Below are positions 18,533 to 28,377 of a stretch of DNA of 64,000 bases, piece by piece (positions within the stretch are counted from its first letter, which is position 1; each line of letters starts with the position of its first letter). The notes beneath the pieces are model-generated. The model was not told where the DNA came from and did not search any database. It saw only the letters and a program-made list of their open reading frames with translations. The position numbers were made by a program, and so were the translations under genes. The stretch is taken from NCBI RefSeq assembly GCF_015476655.1, contig NZ_JABFHF010000009.1, positions 62,001 through 126,000 on the forward strand. Reading direction: 5' to 3'. The DNA is from Aquiflexum lacus. Its GTDB lineage: Bacteria; Bacteroidota; Bacteroidia; Cytophagales; Cyclobacteriaceae.

Positions 18533-19987
18533 ATGAAAACACCTGACCCAAAATCACTTGCCATTGCATTTTTGCTATTAATCGGATCGGCCACATTGCC
18601 TTGCTTTGCCAATGCCGATAAGGAAAAAGAGAAAGCAGATCCACCGAACATCATCGTGATATTCGCAGATGATCTGGGCTATGGAGACCTGGGGGTCTTC
18701 GGTCACCCCAGCTACAAAACGCCCAACCTGGACAGGATGGCCTATGAGGGACAAAAATGGACGAATTTCTATGTAGCTGCACCCGTATGTACGCCCAGCC
18801 GTGCAGGCCTGCTTACGGGCAGGTTGCCCATCCGGTCCGGTATGAGCAGTGACAAAAGAAGGGTATTGTTTCCCGACTCCAACGGAGGACTTCCCCAAAC
18901 AGAAGTCACCATCGCCAAGGCCTTAAAAGAGAGTGGTTACCAAACTGCTGCGGTGGGCAAATGGCATCTGGGCCATCAGTCACCATACCTTCCTACCGAC
19001 CATGGTTTTGACAGCTATTTTGGCATACCCTATTCCAATGACATGGACAAGGTGGAGAAAAAAGACCACTTTACCTTGGCTGAAAATGAAAGATATCAGG
19101 CCTACAATGTGCCTATTTTAAGGGATGATAAAGAAGTCGAAAGGCCTGCCGACCAAAGAACCATCACCAAGCGCTATACCGAAGAAGTAGTAGGGAAAAT
19201 CCATAGTCTAAAAGATAATGGCCCTTTCTTCATTTACCTGGCCCATTCCCTTCCCCATATACCCTTGTTCCGGTCTGAGGAATTCAAGGATGTCTCTGTA
19301 GGAGGATTTTATGGAGATGTGATAGAGGAAATCGACTGGTCAGTAGGGCAGATCCTGGAAACCTTAAAGCAGGTAGGGATAGCTGAAAATACGCTGGTAG
19401 TATTTACCTCGGACAACGGCCCTTGGCATACTTTCAAAACCCATGGTGGAACAGCAGGTTTGCTGAGGGGTGCCAAAGGGGGAACCTTTGAAGGGGGCAT
19501 GCGTGTGCCCACGATTTTTTGGTGGCCTGGAAAAATCCGGCCGGCAGTAGTGTCGGACATGGGGACCACTATGGATTTAATGCCGACCTTTTGTGCCCTT
19601 TCGGGTACCAAACTTCCTGATGACCGCATATATGATGGCTATGACATGACACCGTTGCTAATGGGAACAGGAGCGGGAGTTAGAGAGACGGTCTTCTATT
19701 ACCATGGACAGCAGATTTATGCTATCCGCAAGGGTGCTTTTAAAGCCCATTTCATTACCCAGTTGGAATATGGCAACCCAACAGCCCATCCGGTCACCAA
19801 TCCTCCGATTGCCTTGGAAAGTAGTGCTACCATTTTGGATGAGCCCTTGCTCTATAACCTCAATGTGGATCCGGGAGAAAGGTTCAATATTGCTGCAGAT
19901 CACCCTGAGGTGATATTAGAAATCAGAAAGATAATGGCAGAGCACAAAGCCAGCCTGGTGCCGGTGGAAAACCAACTTGAAAAATGA
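18533..19987 (+). CDS. Sulfatase (arylsulfatase A / GalNAc-6-sulfatase-like), exported
   Basis: 484 residues with a signal peptide (hydrophobic ~9-25, LPCFANA). D46-D47 in FADDLGYGDLG, formylglycine motif C86-T-P-S-R, GKWHLG near 142, TSDNGPWHTFKTHGG near 298, and the expected C-terminal YNLNVDPGERFN. The signature resembles mammalian arylsulfatase A and GalNAc-6-sulfatase type enzymes. Only 9 bp separate it from the next sulfatase, so the two are almost certainly cotranscribed. GC and codon choice look slightly higher in GC than in the preceding sulfatase. Confidence 0.94.
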   Translation: MKTPDPKSLAIAFLLLIGSATLPCFANADKEKEKADPPNIIVIFADDLGYGDLGVFGHPSYKTPNLDRMAYEGQKWTNFYVAAPVCTPSRAGLLTGRLPIRSGMSSDKRRVLFPDSNGGLPQTEVTIAKALKESGYQTAAVGKWHLGHQSPYLPTDHGFDSYFGIPYSNDMDKVEKKDHFTLAENERYQAYNVPILRDDKEVERPADQRTITKRYTEEVVGKIHSLKDNGPFFIYLAHSLPHIPLFRSEEFKDVSVGGFYGDVIEEIDWSVGQILETLKQVGIAENTLVVFTSDNGPWHTFKTHGGTAGLLRGAKGGTFEGGMRVPTIFWWPGKIRPAVVSDMGTTMDLMPTFCALSGTKLPDDRIYDGYDMTPLLMGTGAGVRETVFYYHGQQIYAIRKGAFKAHFITQLEYGNPTAHPVTNPPIALESSATILDEPLLYNLNVDPGERFNIAADHPEVILEIRKIMAEHKASLVPVENQLEK

Positions 19988-19996
19988 TGTGGAAAC

Positions 19997-21562
19997 ATGA
20001 AGAAAGCTAATAAATTTATTTTTCTTTCAATCTCCCTTATCGCGATAGGGATGACATATTCCTGTCAAACCACCCAAAAAGAAACCACCACTACCAATCT
20101 TCCAAATATCATCTATATCCTTGCGGATGACATGGGGTATGGAGATGTTTCTTCTTTTAACCCTGAGTCTAAAATTATCACCCCTCATATAGACAGGTTG
20201 GCCAATAATGGGGTAAAATTCACGGATGCCTATACCAGTTCTGCGGTTTGCACACCTACGCGGTACGGGATCTTGACGGGCAGGTATAATTGGCGCTCTG
20301 AACTGAAATCCGGTGTTCTTAGCGGGTATTCCCCACCCTTGATAGATTCGGAAAGACTGACGGTCGGTAAGATGCTTAAGGATAAAGGATACCATACAGG
20401 TTTTGTCGGCAAATGGCATTTGGGATGGGATTGGCATTTTGAAGCGGAGCAGGTGAATTTAAATGATCTTGGGAAAAATTTTGAAATTGATTATACAAAG
20501 CCGGTCAAAAATGGCCCTAATGAAAGGGGTTTTTCCTATTCTTATGGCTTCAGTGGTTCACTTGACATGCCTCCTTATGTATATGTAGAAAACGGAAGAG
20601 TGACAGCGCTTCCCGATAGGGAAACGGTAAATGTGGACGCTAAGGCCTTTTGGAGAAGAGGGCAGACAGGGAGTGATTTTGACCATGTACAGGTTTTGCC
20701 TCATTTGACCGATAAAGCTGTTCAATATATCGTGGATCATTCAGGGGACAGTAGGCCCTTCTTTCTATATTTTGCGCTCCCTGCGCCCCACACCCCGATT
20801 TTGCCGATAACAGAATTTATGGGAAAAAGTAACACTAATTTATATGGGGATTTTATGTTACAGGTGGATGATGTAGTGGGATGTATCACTAAGGTATTGG
20901 AAGAGCAAGGATTGCTGGAAAATACCCTATTGATTTTTACCAGTGACAATGGATGCTCTCCAACTGCAAACTTTCCAGAGCTTTTGAAAGTGGACCATCA
21001 TCCATCTTATATCTTTAGAGGCCATAAGGCCGACATTTTTGAAGGAGGACTCAGGGTACCTTTTATAGTCCATTGGCCTGAAAAAATCATCTCCCCCAAA
21101 TCTTCTGATGCCATGATCTCTACCACCGATTTCATGGCTACTGTAGCTGAAATTACTTCATATCCCATACCTCCAAATGCCGCCGAAGACAGCTTTAGTT
21201 TTTTAGATGTTTTGGGAGATAAACCAACCTTGACTGAAAGACCTCAAGTGGTACTCCACTCCATTGAGGGTCGTTTTGCCATCCGAAAGGATCATTGGAA
21301 GCTTATTCTTTGGCCAGGTTCAGGGGGATGGAGTGATCCGAAATCCAACGAGGGGCTTAACAACCTTCCCCCCATGCAATTGTATGACCTCAAAAAGGAT
21401 CCGGGTGAAACACAAAATCTTATTGACCAATACCCTCAAGTGGTCAGCCAACTAAGGGAGGAACTAATCCGCTTGATTCAAGACGGAAGGAGCACTCCCG
21501 GCCCTAAACAAATAAACGATGGGCCGAAAATTTGGGATCAGGTAAAATGGATTCTTGAATGA
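19997..21562 (+). CDS. Sulfatase, lipoprotein, second gene of a sulfatase pair
   Basis: 521 residues, lipobox TYSC (Cys23). D44-D45 in LADDMGYGDVS, formylglycine motif C85-T-P-T-R with Thr in the usual Ser position, followed by YGILTGRYNWRS, GKWHLGWDW and TSDNGCSPTANF. The CTPTRYGILTGRYNWRS segment marks a common Bacteroidota sulfatase branch that includes galactosamine- or galactose-sulfate enzymes; this is a tentative memory-based placement. It starts 9 bp after the preceding sulfatase stop. The two probably act on successive sulfate groups of one glycan. Confidence 0.94.
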   Translation: MKKANKFIFLSISLIAIGMTYSCQTTQKETTTTNLPNIIYILADDMGYGDVSSFNPESKIITPHIDRLANNGVKFTDAYTSSAVCTPTRYGILTGRYNWRSELKSGVLSGYSPPLIDSERLTVGKMLKDKGYHTGFVGKWHLGWDWHFEAEQVNLNDLGKNFEIDYTKPVKNGPNERGFSYSYGFSGSLDMPPYVYVENGRVTALPDRETVNVDAKAFWRRGQTGSDFDHVQVLPHLTDKAVQYIVDHSGDSRPFFLYFALPAPHTPILPITEFMGKSNTNLYGDFMLQVDDVVGCITKVLEEQGLLENTLLIFTSDNGCSPTANFPELLKVDHHPSYIFRGHKADIFEGGLRVPFIVHWPEKIISPKSSDAMISTTDFMATVAEITSYPIPPNAAEDSFSFLDVLGDKPTLTERPQVVLHSIEGRFAIRKDHWKLILWPGSGGWSDPKSNEGLNNLPPMQLYDLKKDPGETQNLIDQYPQVVSQLREELIRLIQDGRSTPGPKQINDGPKIWDQVKWILE

Positions 21563-21641
21563 TAATTGAGCCAACTTATGAATTGAATTTCAACCTTTGG
21601 CACCGACTTTGTTTTTATTCAACGAAATAAAACAAATTAAC

Positions 21642-21989
21642 ATGGAAATTTTTATAGGTGTAGCTATTGTAGGTTTACTGATTGCATTGATTTTTTTACC
21701 GATAGTATATTTCACAAGAAGAAGTTCTGACATCAGGCTGTTGGGAGATGATATGGAAGTTCGTTATCCAATGCGGGAAAAGGTAATTACCTTAAACCAA
21801 GAATTGAAAAGTTGGAATGTACAGGAAGCAAATTTCCTCTGGATAGGTAAGGTTTATTCCATTAACCTTGAGCTTGAAAGTGGTAAGTGGCACCATGTTA
21901 ACACCAGGTTCAACAGGGACACCTTTGAGAAAATTTATACTTACTTAGAGAGCACTTATTCCGATAGAAGAAAAAAAGACATGAAATGA
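21642..21989 (+). CDS. Small membrane-anchored hypothetical protein
   Basis: 115 residues from ATG 21642 (MEIFIGVAIVGLLIALIF); the frame extends 15 codons upstream to a TTG at 21597 but without good coding character. One N-terminal transmembrane helix (~3-24) is followed by Arg-Arg and a soluble domain of about 85 residues with alternating hydrophobic pattern (LRLLGDDMEVRYPMREKVITLNQELKSW). No family was recognised. It follows the sulfatase pair but there is no evidence of shared function. Confidence 0.6.
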   Translation: MEIFIGVAIVGLLIALIFLPIVYFTRRSSDIRLLGDDMEVRYPMREKVITLNQELKSWNVQEANFLWIGKVYSINLELESGKWHHVNTRFNRDTFEKIYTYLESTYSDRRKKDMK

Positions 21990-22203
21990 CATGTCTCTAC
22001 CACCCATTTGATGGCTTTTTTGGCTGAAATCCTATCAGATCTTCGGTTGGACTTGAATATGTTGGATAGCATAATACGAAATCGATTGCATGACTAAAAA
22101 ACCTTTGATATTCCGATTAATTTATTTTGATTTATATTCAAACAATACCTTTTCCTAAAATCTGAAATAGGGTTTTTAAATATGTACTGTAAAGTATTTA
22201 AAT

Positions 22204-23094
22204 ATGCCATTCCAAATAAACAGACGCGATTTTATCCAAAGAAGCCTAGTCGCAGGCATTGGAATCAGCGCATTAAATCCCCTGGTCGGTTTTGATCACA
22301 AAAACCGTTCAGCCATGAAATTTGGTTTGGTTACCTACCAATGGGGTAGGGACTGGGATTTAAAAACATTGATTGCCAACTGTGAAAAATCAGGGGCCTT
22401 GGGTGTGGAACTCAGGACCCAGCATGCGCATGGTGTTGAAACAGCCCTGAATCCTGCTGAGAGGCTGGAAGTGAAACAACGCTTTGCTGACAGTCCGGTG
22501 ACCTGTCTTGGATATGGCAGCAACTTTGAGTACCATAGTCCGGATCCTATCAAGCTCCAAGAGAACATCATTCAGACAAAAAACTATATCAAGCTCTGCC
22601 ATGACATAGGGGCCACAGGTATCAAAGTAAAGCCCAATACCCTTCCGGAAGGCGTTGCCAAAGAAAAAACCATTGCACAGATTGCAGAATCCCTTAATGA
22701 AGTGGGAAAGTATGCACAGGATTATGATCAGTTGATCAGGGTTGAGGTCCACGGACACCTCACGCAGGAATTGCCCAATATGAAAGCTATTTTTGACCAG
22801 GTCACAGAAGCCAATGTGAAAATATGTTGGAACTGCAATGACGAAGACCTCTTACCTCCGGGGTTGGAAGAAAATTTCAATATGGTCAAAAAATGGCTGG
22901 GCGATACAGTCCACGTGCGAGAATTCAACGAAGGCGTTTATCCTTATCAAGAGCTCTTCAATCTTTTTGAGGGGATAAACTATGAAGGATGGATTTTGAT
23001 GGAAGCCCGGACTGAACCCGCAGATCGGGTGAAGGCTCTAAAAGAGCAGGCTGCTATGCTTGATAAGTTATTGGCCAATTCAAAAGAACGATAA
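22204..23094 (+). CDS. Tat-exported sugar phosphate isomerase/epimerase-like TIM barrel
   Basis: 296 residues with a Tat-type signal (NRRDFIQRSLVAGIGISAL). The mature part is an AP-endonuclease-2/xylose-isomerase-like barrel: MKFGLVTYQWGRDWD, GALGVELRTQHAHG, TGIKVKPNT, LIRVEVHGH and a terminal WILMEAR strand carrying acidic metal ligands. Exported members of this family occur beside Gfo/Idh/MocA oxidoreductases in Bacteroidota oxidative glycoside pathways. Here the oxidoreductase gene follows after 147 bp. The reaction is not identified; isomerisation, epimerisation or beta-elimination of a keto-sugar are all possible. Confidence 0.85.
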   Translation: MPFQINRRDFIQRSLVAGIGISALNPLVGFDHKNRSAMKFGLVTYQWGRDWDLKTLIANCEKSGALGVELRTQHAHGVETALNPAERLEVKQRFADSPVTCLGYGSNFEYHSPDPIKLQENIIQTKNYIKLCHDIGATGIKVKPNTLPEGVAKEKTIAQIAESLNEVGKYAQDYDQLIRVEVHGHLTQELPNMKAIFDQVTEANVKICWNCNDEDLLPPGLEENFNMVKKWLGDTVHVREFNEGVYPYQELFNLFEGINYEGWILMEARTEPADRVKALKEQAAMLDKLLANSKER

Positions 23095-23241
23095 TCAGCT
23101 CAAAATAATACTCAAAGTGAAATAGGATTATCTGCAATTATTTAAGTCTAAAGGGATTGGATTATGCAAAACCTTAAATTGTGAGATCTGAAGCGCATTG
23201 GATATATAAAACTTCTAACTATCAAAATAAACCTAATAACC

Positions 23242-24603
23242 ATGAAACTTAATAACTCAAGGAGGGACTTTATAAAGAAGTCTGCTTTATCTACCGCCGG
23301 CATCAGCATGGGGGCTTTGGCCTTTCCTGCAAGCAGCTATAGCCGTATCATCGGAGCCAATGACAGGGTAAATGTCGGCATTGTCGGTTTTTCCGGCAGG
23401 GCCAAAGGGGCACTGATTCCAGCCATGTTGAAGCACTCCGGTGAAATGAATTTTGAATTTACGGCTGTTTCGGATATCTGGAATAGAAGAAGGGATGAAT
23501 GTGTAGCCTACGTGCATGAAAAGAGCGGGAAAACCATTCAAACTGCCCGCAACAACGAAGAACTGTATGACCGCAAAGATGTGGATGTGGTGATCATCAG
23601 CACAGCAGATTTTCAGCATGCACTTCATTGCAAGGAGGCCGTAGAGGCAGGAAGAGATGTGTATGTAGAAAAACCCTTTGCCGAAACCATGGAAGACAAC
23701 CGGGCAGCAAGAGCGGCGGTGGAAAAGACCGGTAAAATTGTACAGGTAGGTTCTCAAAGAAGAAGCGGTTCCAATTACCATGCAGCCAATGAATTTATCC
23801 GGTCAGGAAAATTCGGGGACATTGTCATGGTGGAAATGAGTTGGAATGTCAATCAGCCGGGTAGATGGCGCCTTCCGCAATTGACCAAAGAAATCAGAGA
23901 GGAGGATACAGACTGGACAAGATTCCTGATGAACAGGCCATACGAAGCTTGGAATCCAAGAAAATACCTGGAATATCGCTTGTTTTGGCCCTATTCCTCC
24001 GGTATCCCCGGACAATGGATGGCGCATCAGATTGATACAGTCCATTGGTTTACAGGAATTAATCACCCTAGAAGTGTAGCTGCCAATGGTGGCATCTACC
24101 TTTGGAAAGACGGTAGAGAGAATTTTGATACCATGACAGCAGTTTTTGATTATGGACCATTGGATGACAAATCAAAAGGTTTTCAGGTCGTTTATTCCTC
24201 AAGGTTTACCAACTCAGCCGGGGGGACCAAAGAAATCTACTATTCCAATGGTGGAGAATTGAACCTGGATACCAATATGGTGACTCCAAGAGGTGGCTTG
24301 AGTGCCGGACATGCCAAAGGCATGGGTATGGAACCCAATTTATTGCCTGAAATGACTTTGGCAGAGGCTGTCCAAGTGGAAACAGGGGCGGATACCGGGG
24401 TGGATGACATGACTTCTGCCCACATGAGAAATTGGATGGAATGTGTCAGAAGCAGGAAAAAACCCAATGCAGATGTAATGGCGGGGTACAATCATTCTAT
24501 TGCCAATATCATGACCACAGCTGCTTTGAGAACCGGAAAGTTTGTGACCTTCGATGAAAAGAATCAGGAAGTCCTGGCAGGTGGAGAAGTGTTTAAATAT
24601 TAA
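23242..24603 (+). CDS. Tat-exported Gfo/Idh/MocA oxidoreductase
   Basis: 453 residues with a Tat signal (SRRDFIKKSALSTAGISMG). NAD(P)-binding segment VNVGIVGFSGRAKGALIP, then VDVVIISTADFQHALHCKEAVEAGRDVYVEKPFAET with the characteristic EKP motif near 150, and a C-terminal substrate domain with WMAHQIDTVHWFTG. Exported Gfo/Idh proteins usually keep their cofactor bound and may oxidise or reduce a sugar hydroxyl at C3. A DUF6807 lipoprotein gene starts 7 bp after this stop, so the two form an operon. Confidence 0.92.
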   Translation: MKLNNSRRDFIKKSALSTAGISMGALAFPASSYSRIIGANDRVNVGIVGFSGRAKGALIPAMLKHSGEMNFEFTAVSDIWNRRRDECVAYVHEKSGKTIQTARNNEELYDRKDVDVVIISTADFQHALHCKEAVEAGRDVYVEKPFAETMEDNRAARAAVEKTGKIVQVGSQRRSGSNYHAANEFIRSGKFGDIVMVEMSWNVNQPGRWRLPQLTKEIREEDTDWTRFLMNRPYEAWNPRKYLEYRLFWPYSSGIPGQWMAHQIDTVHWFTGINHPRSVAANGGIYLWKDGRENFDTMTAVFDYGPLDDKSKGFQVVYSSRFTNSAGGTKEIYYSNGGELNLDTNMVTPRGGLSAGHAKGMGMEPNLLPEMTLAEAVQVETGADTGVDDMTSAHMRNWMECVRSRKKPNADVMAGYNHSIANIMTTAALRTGKFVTFDEKNQEVLAGGEVFKY

Positions 24604-24610
24604 TTTTATC

Positions 24611-25711
24611 ATGAGATATAGTCATTTAAATATCTACCGGTCTATTGGCTACGTATTCATTGCCTATTTCATCATGGCCTGCTCAGGAGAGAAAAGGGAA
24701 TCAAATGCTGAAGCGGAAAGTGTTTCCGTGGAAGAAAAGGTGAAAATCGAGTTGGTAAGAAAGGATGCAGACAAAAAAGTAGAGGTGTTGTTCAATGGAG
24801 AACTCTTTACTGCCTACCTGTATCCTGAAACCATTGCCAAGCCAGTATTGTATCCATTAAAATCCGCTCAGGGTGGATTATTGACCCGAGGTTACCCTTT
24901 GGAACCCAGGTCAGGGGAGCGTGTTGACCATCCCCACCACATAGGTTTGTGGCTCAATTATGGAGATGTCAATGGCCTAGATTTTTGGAACAATTCGGAC
25001 GCCATTCCTGCTGATAAAATGGGTAGTTATGGATCAATTATTCACAGGGAAATCAATAATATAAGCAGTGGTGATGATAAGGCTGAACTGGAAGTTACCT
25101 CAGACTGGATTGGTCCCAAAGGAGAAGTTTTGCTAACGGAAAACACTGTTTTTATTTTCAGTATAGAAGGAAATAAAAGGATAATTGACCGCATTACCGA
25201 ACTGACTGCCGGGGAAAAAGAGGTTTCATTCAAGGACAATAAGGAAGGGATGCTGGGCATACGCCTGGCGCGGGAACTTGAACATCCTGCCGATAAAGCA
25301 GAAATCTTCACCGATGCCAGTGGGCAAGTGACGGATGTACCCACCATGAACAATGAAGGGGTAACCGGAATGTACCATAGCAGTGAGGGGCTCAAAGGCC
25401 ATGATGTCTGGGGAACCCGGGCCAAATGGATGAATCTCACCGGAGAAATCAGTGGAGAGAAAGTTTCATTGGCTATCTTCGACCATCCTGATAATGTTGG
25501 CTATCCTACCTACTGGCATGCGAGGGGATACGGTCTCTATGCTGCCAATCCTTTGGGGCAAAAAGCCATGAGCGGCGGAAAGGAAGAACTTAATTTCAAG
25601 CTTAATGCAGGAGAATCTGTCACCTTCAGGCACCGAATTGTGGTCTATTCAGGTATTCATGCTTCAGATGAAATGGTTGAAGCAGATTTCGGGGGTTTTA
25701 AAGGGAACTGA
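24611..25711 (+). CDS. DUF6807 (PmoA-like) lipoprotein
   Basis: 366 residues from ATG 24611; the frame is open upstream to 24554, but that would overlap the preceding gene and miss the lipobox, IMAC with Cys24. Typical DUF6807 features are DHPHHIGLWLNYGDVNGLDFWN near 110 and IAIFDHPDNVGYPTYWHARGYGLYAANPLG near 290. The biochemical role of the family is unknown to me, although members often sit with oxidoreductases in glycan loci. The same domain forms the N-terminus of the giant protein at 36602-40444. It is cotranscribed with the Gfo/Idh gene. Confidence 0.9.
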   Translation: MRYSHLNIYRSIGYVFIAYFIMACSGEKRESNAEAESVSVEEKVKIELVRKDADKKVEVLFNGELFTAYLYPETIAKPVLYPLKSAQGGLLTRGYPLEPRSGERVDHPHHIGLWLNYGDVNGLDFWNNSDAIPADKMGSYGSIIHREINNISSGDDKAELEVTSDWIGPKGEVLLTENTVFIFSIEGNKRIIDRITELTAGEKEVSFKDNKEGMLGIRLARELEHPADKAEIFTDASGQVTDVPTMNNEGVTGMYHSSEGLKGHDVWGTRAKWMNLTGEISGEKVSLAIFDHPDNVGYPTYWHARGYGLYAANPLGQKAMSGGKEELNFKLNAGESVTFRHRIVVYSGIHASDEMVEADFGGFKGN

Positions 25712-25875
25712 ATGGATGTGATTTGATACGAAATGGTATAATCAAAATTGATTTCCAACTTTCTAGCCAAGCTGTTATTTGATTTGATTGCCCAGCTGAT
25801 TTATGGAATTGTAGGCAAATCTGCATCGTACCTTTTCTTTTTAATCGACTTGAATTTAACTTAATACAAAATCTT

Positions 25876-25900
25876 AAAGGGATTTCTTGAACGGAATCCC
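25876..25900. terminator. Bidirectional terminator between DUF6807 and EEP genes
   Basis: AAAGGGATTTC / GGAATCCCTTT forms an 11-bp stem with one G-T pair. It lies right after the stop codon of the minus-strand EEP gene and 165 bp after the plus-strand DUF6807 stop. On the plus strand a T-rich run follows after two bases. Confidence 0.65.
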
Positions 25901-25901
25901 T

Positions 25902-26816
25902 TTACTTTTTTCCGAAAACTGCCACCACCGGAAAGTGATCAGACAGTCTTTCTGTTTCTCCATAATTGATGATTTCTGCATGGATAACGCTATCCTCAAA
26001 ATATGGACTTGCCAGGATATAATCTATCCTTTTTTGAAAGGTAGCTATTTCAAATGGGGCCATATGTCCTGTTACCAATGGAGTTGGGAAGGATTTTAAA
26101 TTGGAATCTGCAACTTTTTGCTTGACCACATCAATCAGTGGCATGGAAAAGAATTTTGACATCACACTGTAATCAATCATATTATTCCTCAGGTTGACAA
26201 AAGCCTCTTTACCTTTCTCAGCCAACCGAACACTATCAGCTTTTTGGGCCAATTTAAGCTCTGTAGGGTTGCTTTTATCAAAGTTGATGTCGAATGGACT
26301 ATGGGCATTGAAATCCCCCAACACCATATATTTTTCCTGTCCGGTTTGTATCAATACATTTTCTATATACTCTGAGAGTAATTCAGCTTCCCTTCTTCTA
26401 AACTGCCAATCCTGGGGACTAAGGTGGACCACCAGAAAGTCTATCCCCTGTGTTTGGGCATGTAACATACCATGCCACATTCCACCGATCATTTTTGTTT
26501 TCAGCAACAAAGGTGTTTTGGAAGTGATGCCTATTGGGTAACCGTCTTCTTTTAGCAGCATGGAATAAGGATGTCCCCATTGGGACGCAAGAGCCTGCAA
26601 TTTTTCGGGTGTGAAATCATTCAGTTCCTGGAATCCGATCACATCGGCATCCTGTTCCTGTAGCCATTTGACCATGGCAGATTCTCTTTCCTTGTCTTTT
26701 CCCCATTCAAATCCATTCCAGATATTATAACTCATCACTTTGATTTGGTCCGATTGCGCGATTACCTGAATATTGAAAGAAAAAGCGATCAGGAGAAAGA
26801 TAATATTCTTGTTCAT
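25902..26816 (-). CDS. Exported endonuclease/exonuclease/phosphatase family protein
   Basis: 304 residues with a signal peptide (MNKNIIFLLIAFSFNIQVIAQ). Core EEP motifs are present: MSYNIWNG (Asn), VIGFQELND (metal-binding Glu), LVVHLSP, VLGDFNAHSPFD (Asp/Asn) and the terminal LSDHFPVVAVFG (Asp/His). Substrates of exported members include phosphodiesters, phospholipid headgroups or DNA, and cannot be decided here. It is divergent from the enolase-superfamily gene, with 199 bp between the starts. Confidence 0.9.
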   Translation of the reverse strand: MNKNIIFLLIAFSFNIQVIAQSDQIKVMSYNIWNGFEWGKDKERESAMVKWLQEQDADVIGFQELNDFTPEKLQALASQWGHPYSMLLKEDGYPIGITSKTPLLLKTKMIGGMWHGMLHAQTQGIDFLVVHLSPQDWQFRRREAELLSEYIENVLIQTGQEKYMVLGDFNAHSPFDINFDKSNPTELKLAQKADSVRLAEKGKEAFVNLRNNMIDYSVMSKFFSMPLIDVVKQKVADSNLKSFPTPLVTGHMAPFEIATFQKRIDYILASPYFEDSVIHAEIINYGETERLSDHFPVVAVFGKK

Positions 26817-27015
26817 GACTTTTTTTATGATTTGTTTGAAGGCGTAGCAATAATTTCAATTAAAGATAAGGACTTGCATCGGCAAATGGGGAATAATTCT
26901 TCCGTAAAGATTCCATTTGGTAAAATAAGGATTGGACAAAGCCTTGTATAATGTTAGATTGTATCAAAAATCAATTTCAAATCAAAAAGGCAATTACAAT
27001 CAAAATAATAAACAA

Positions 27016-28377
27016 ATGGAGGTAAAGAAAAATCACAAAATAGTAGGGAGAAGAGAGGTATTAAAGGGATTGGGCTTCGGGTCAGCTGTGGGGGCATTGG
27101 GGATATTTGGAGGCCTACCTGATGCATCTGCCAAGGAAATGAAAGAAACCCCTTCCTATGCCAAAGGAATGGAACCCATCACCATCAAAAGTGTTAAGGC
27201 CATAACCACAAGACCGAGTGGTTCCAATTTGATTGTCGTGAAAGTTGAAACCTCCGAACCCGGCCTGTACGGTTATGGATGCGCTACTTTTACCCAAAGG
27301 GCTTTTGCGGTCCTGCCTGCCATAGAATACCTGAATGAGTTTTGTGAAGGAAAAGATGTGGACAACATCGAAGACATGTGGCAATCTGCTTATGTGAGTT
27401 CCTATTGGCGAAATGGCCCTGTACTCAACAATGCCTTAAGTGGTTTGGATCAGGCATTATGGGATATCAAAGGGAAGCGGGCCAATATGCCGGTTTACCA
27501 ATTGTTGGGTGGAAAATGTCGTTTTGCCATTCCATGCTATGCCCATGCCAATGGAAAGACACCGGAGGAAGTAGCGGTAGATGTTCAGAAATTTATGGAT
27601 CAAGGTTACAAATATGTCCGAATCCAGCAAGGTGGTTATGGAGGGGCAGGGATTACCGGAACCCCTGATTTTAAAAAGGCAGGATTTGCAAAGGAAACAG
27701 ATGGGTATATGGACCAAAGGGTTTATCTACAATCAGTACCCAAAATGTTTGAAGTGGTCAGAAAAGTATGTGGGGCTGAAGTGGAACTTCTGCATGATAT
27801 CCATGAAAGGGTCAGGCCCATAGACGCCATCAATCTCATCAAAAATGTCGAACAATTTGATCCCTTTTTTATTGAAGACCCCTTTTCTCCTGAAAATATG
27901 GAATGGTTCAAACAACTCAGAGCGACCACTTCAGTACCAATAGCCATGGGAGAGTTGTTCAATAATGTCAATGAATTCAAAAATCCCATGGTGAATCATT
28001 GGTTTGATTATATCCGGATACACGTTTCCCAGATAGGGGGGTTGACGCCTGCGATGAAAGTTGCCCGGCTTGGGGAATTCTATGGCATCGACACCGCTTG
28101 GCACGGACCAGGAGACGTTTCTCCGGTCGGTCATGCGGCTCAGGCCCATATGGACTATGCCATTTGGAATTTTGGGATACAGGAAGCTGCACAATTTTCA
28201 GATCAGTTAAGAGAAGTCTTCCCGGGTTGCCCGACCATGAACAATGGATACATGTCTGTCAATGAAGCTCCGGGATTTGGTGTGGAGGTCAATGAAAAAG
28301 TAGCAGCCAAATATCCCATGACTACCAAATCCAGCTGGACAATCCGAAAAGCAGATGGGACGATAATAAAGCCTTGA
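27016..28377 (+). CDS. Tat-exported enolase-superfamily sugar-acid dehydratase (ManD/RspA-like)
   Basis: 453 residues from ATG 27016; the frame runs open from 26932, but the Tat-type signal GRREVLKGLGFGSAVG fixes the start. The barrel has metal ligands D261 (LLHDIHERV), E287 (FIEDPF) and E313 (MGELF), with H263 and H363 (TAWHGPGD) as likely acid/base residues, the D-x-H arrangement of the mannonate dehydratase subgroup. That subgroup makes 2-keto-3-deoxy acids from uronate-derived aldonates, usually in the cytoplasm, so export is unusual. Substrate is inferred from family only. Confidence 0.88.
   Translation: MEVKKNHKIVGRREVLKGLGFGSAVGALGIFGGLPDASAKEMKETPSYAKGMEPITIKSVKAITTRPSGSNLIVVKVETSEPGLYGYGCATFTQRAFAVLPAIEYLNEFCEGKDVDNIEDMWQSAYVSSYWRNGPVLNNALSGLDQALWDIKGKRANMPVYQLLGGKCRFAIPCYAHANGKTPEEVAVDVQKFMDQGYKYVRIQQGGYGGAGITGTPDFKKAGFAKETDGYMDQRVYLQSVPKMFEVVRKVCGAEVELLHDIHERVRPIDAINLIKNVEQFDPFFIEDPFSPENMEWFKQLRATTSVPIAMGELFNNVNEFKNPMVNHWFDYIRIHVSQIGGLTPAMKVARLGEFYGIDTAWHGPGDVSPVGHAAQAHMDYAIWNFGIQEAAQFSDQLREVFPGCPTMNNGYMSVNEAPGFGVEVNEKVAAKYPMTTKSSWTIRKADGTIIKP

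Noticed and set aside
22175-22206. Direct repeat TTTAAATATG at 22-bp spacing before the Tat TIM-barrel gene
   Set aside because: Only two AT-rich copies, one including the start codon; chance is a fair explanation.
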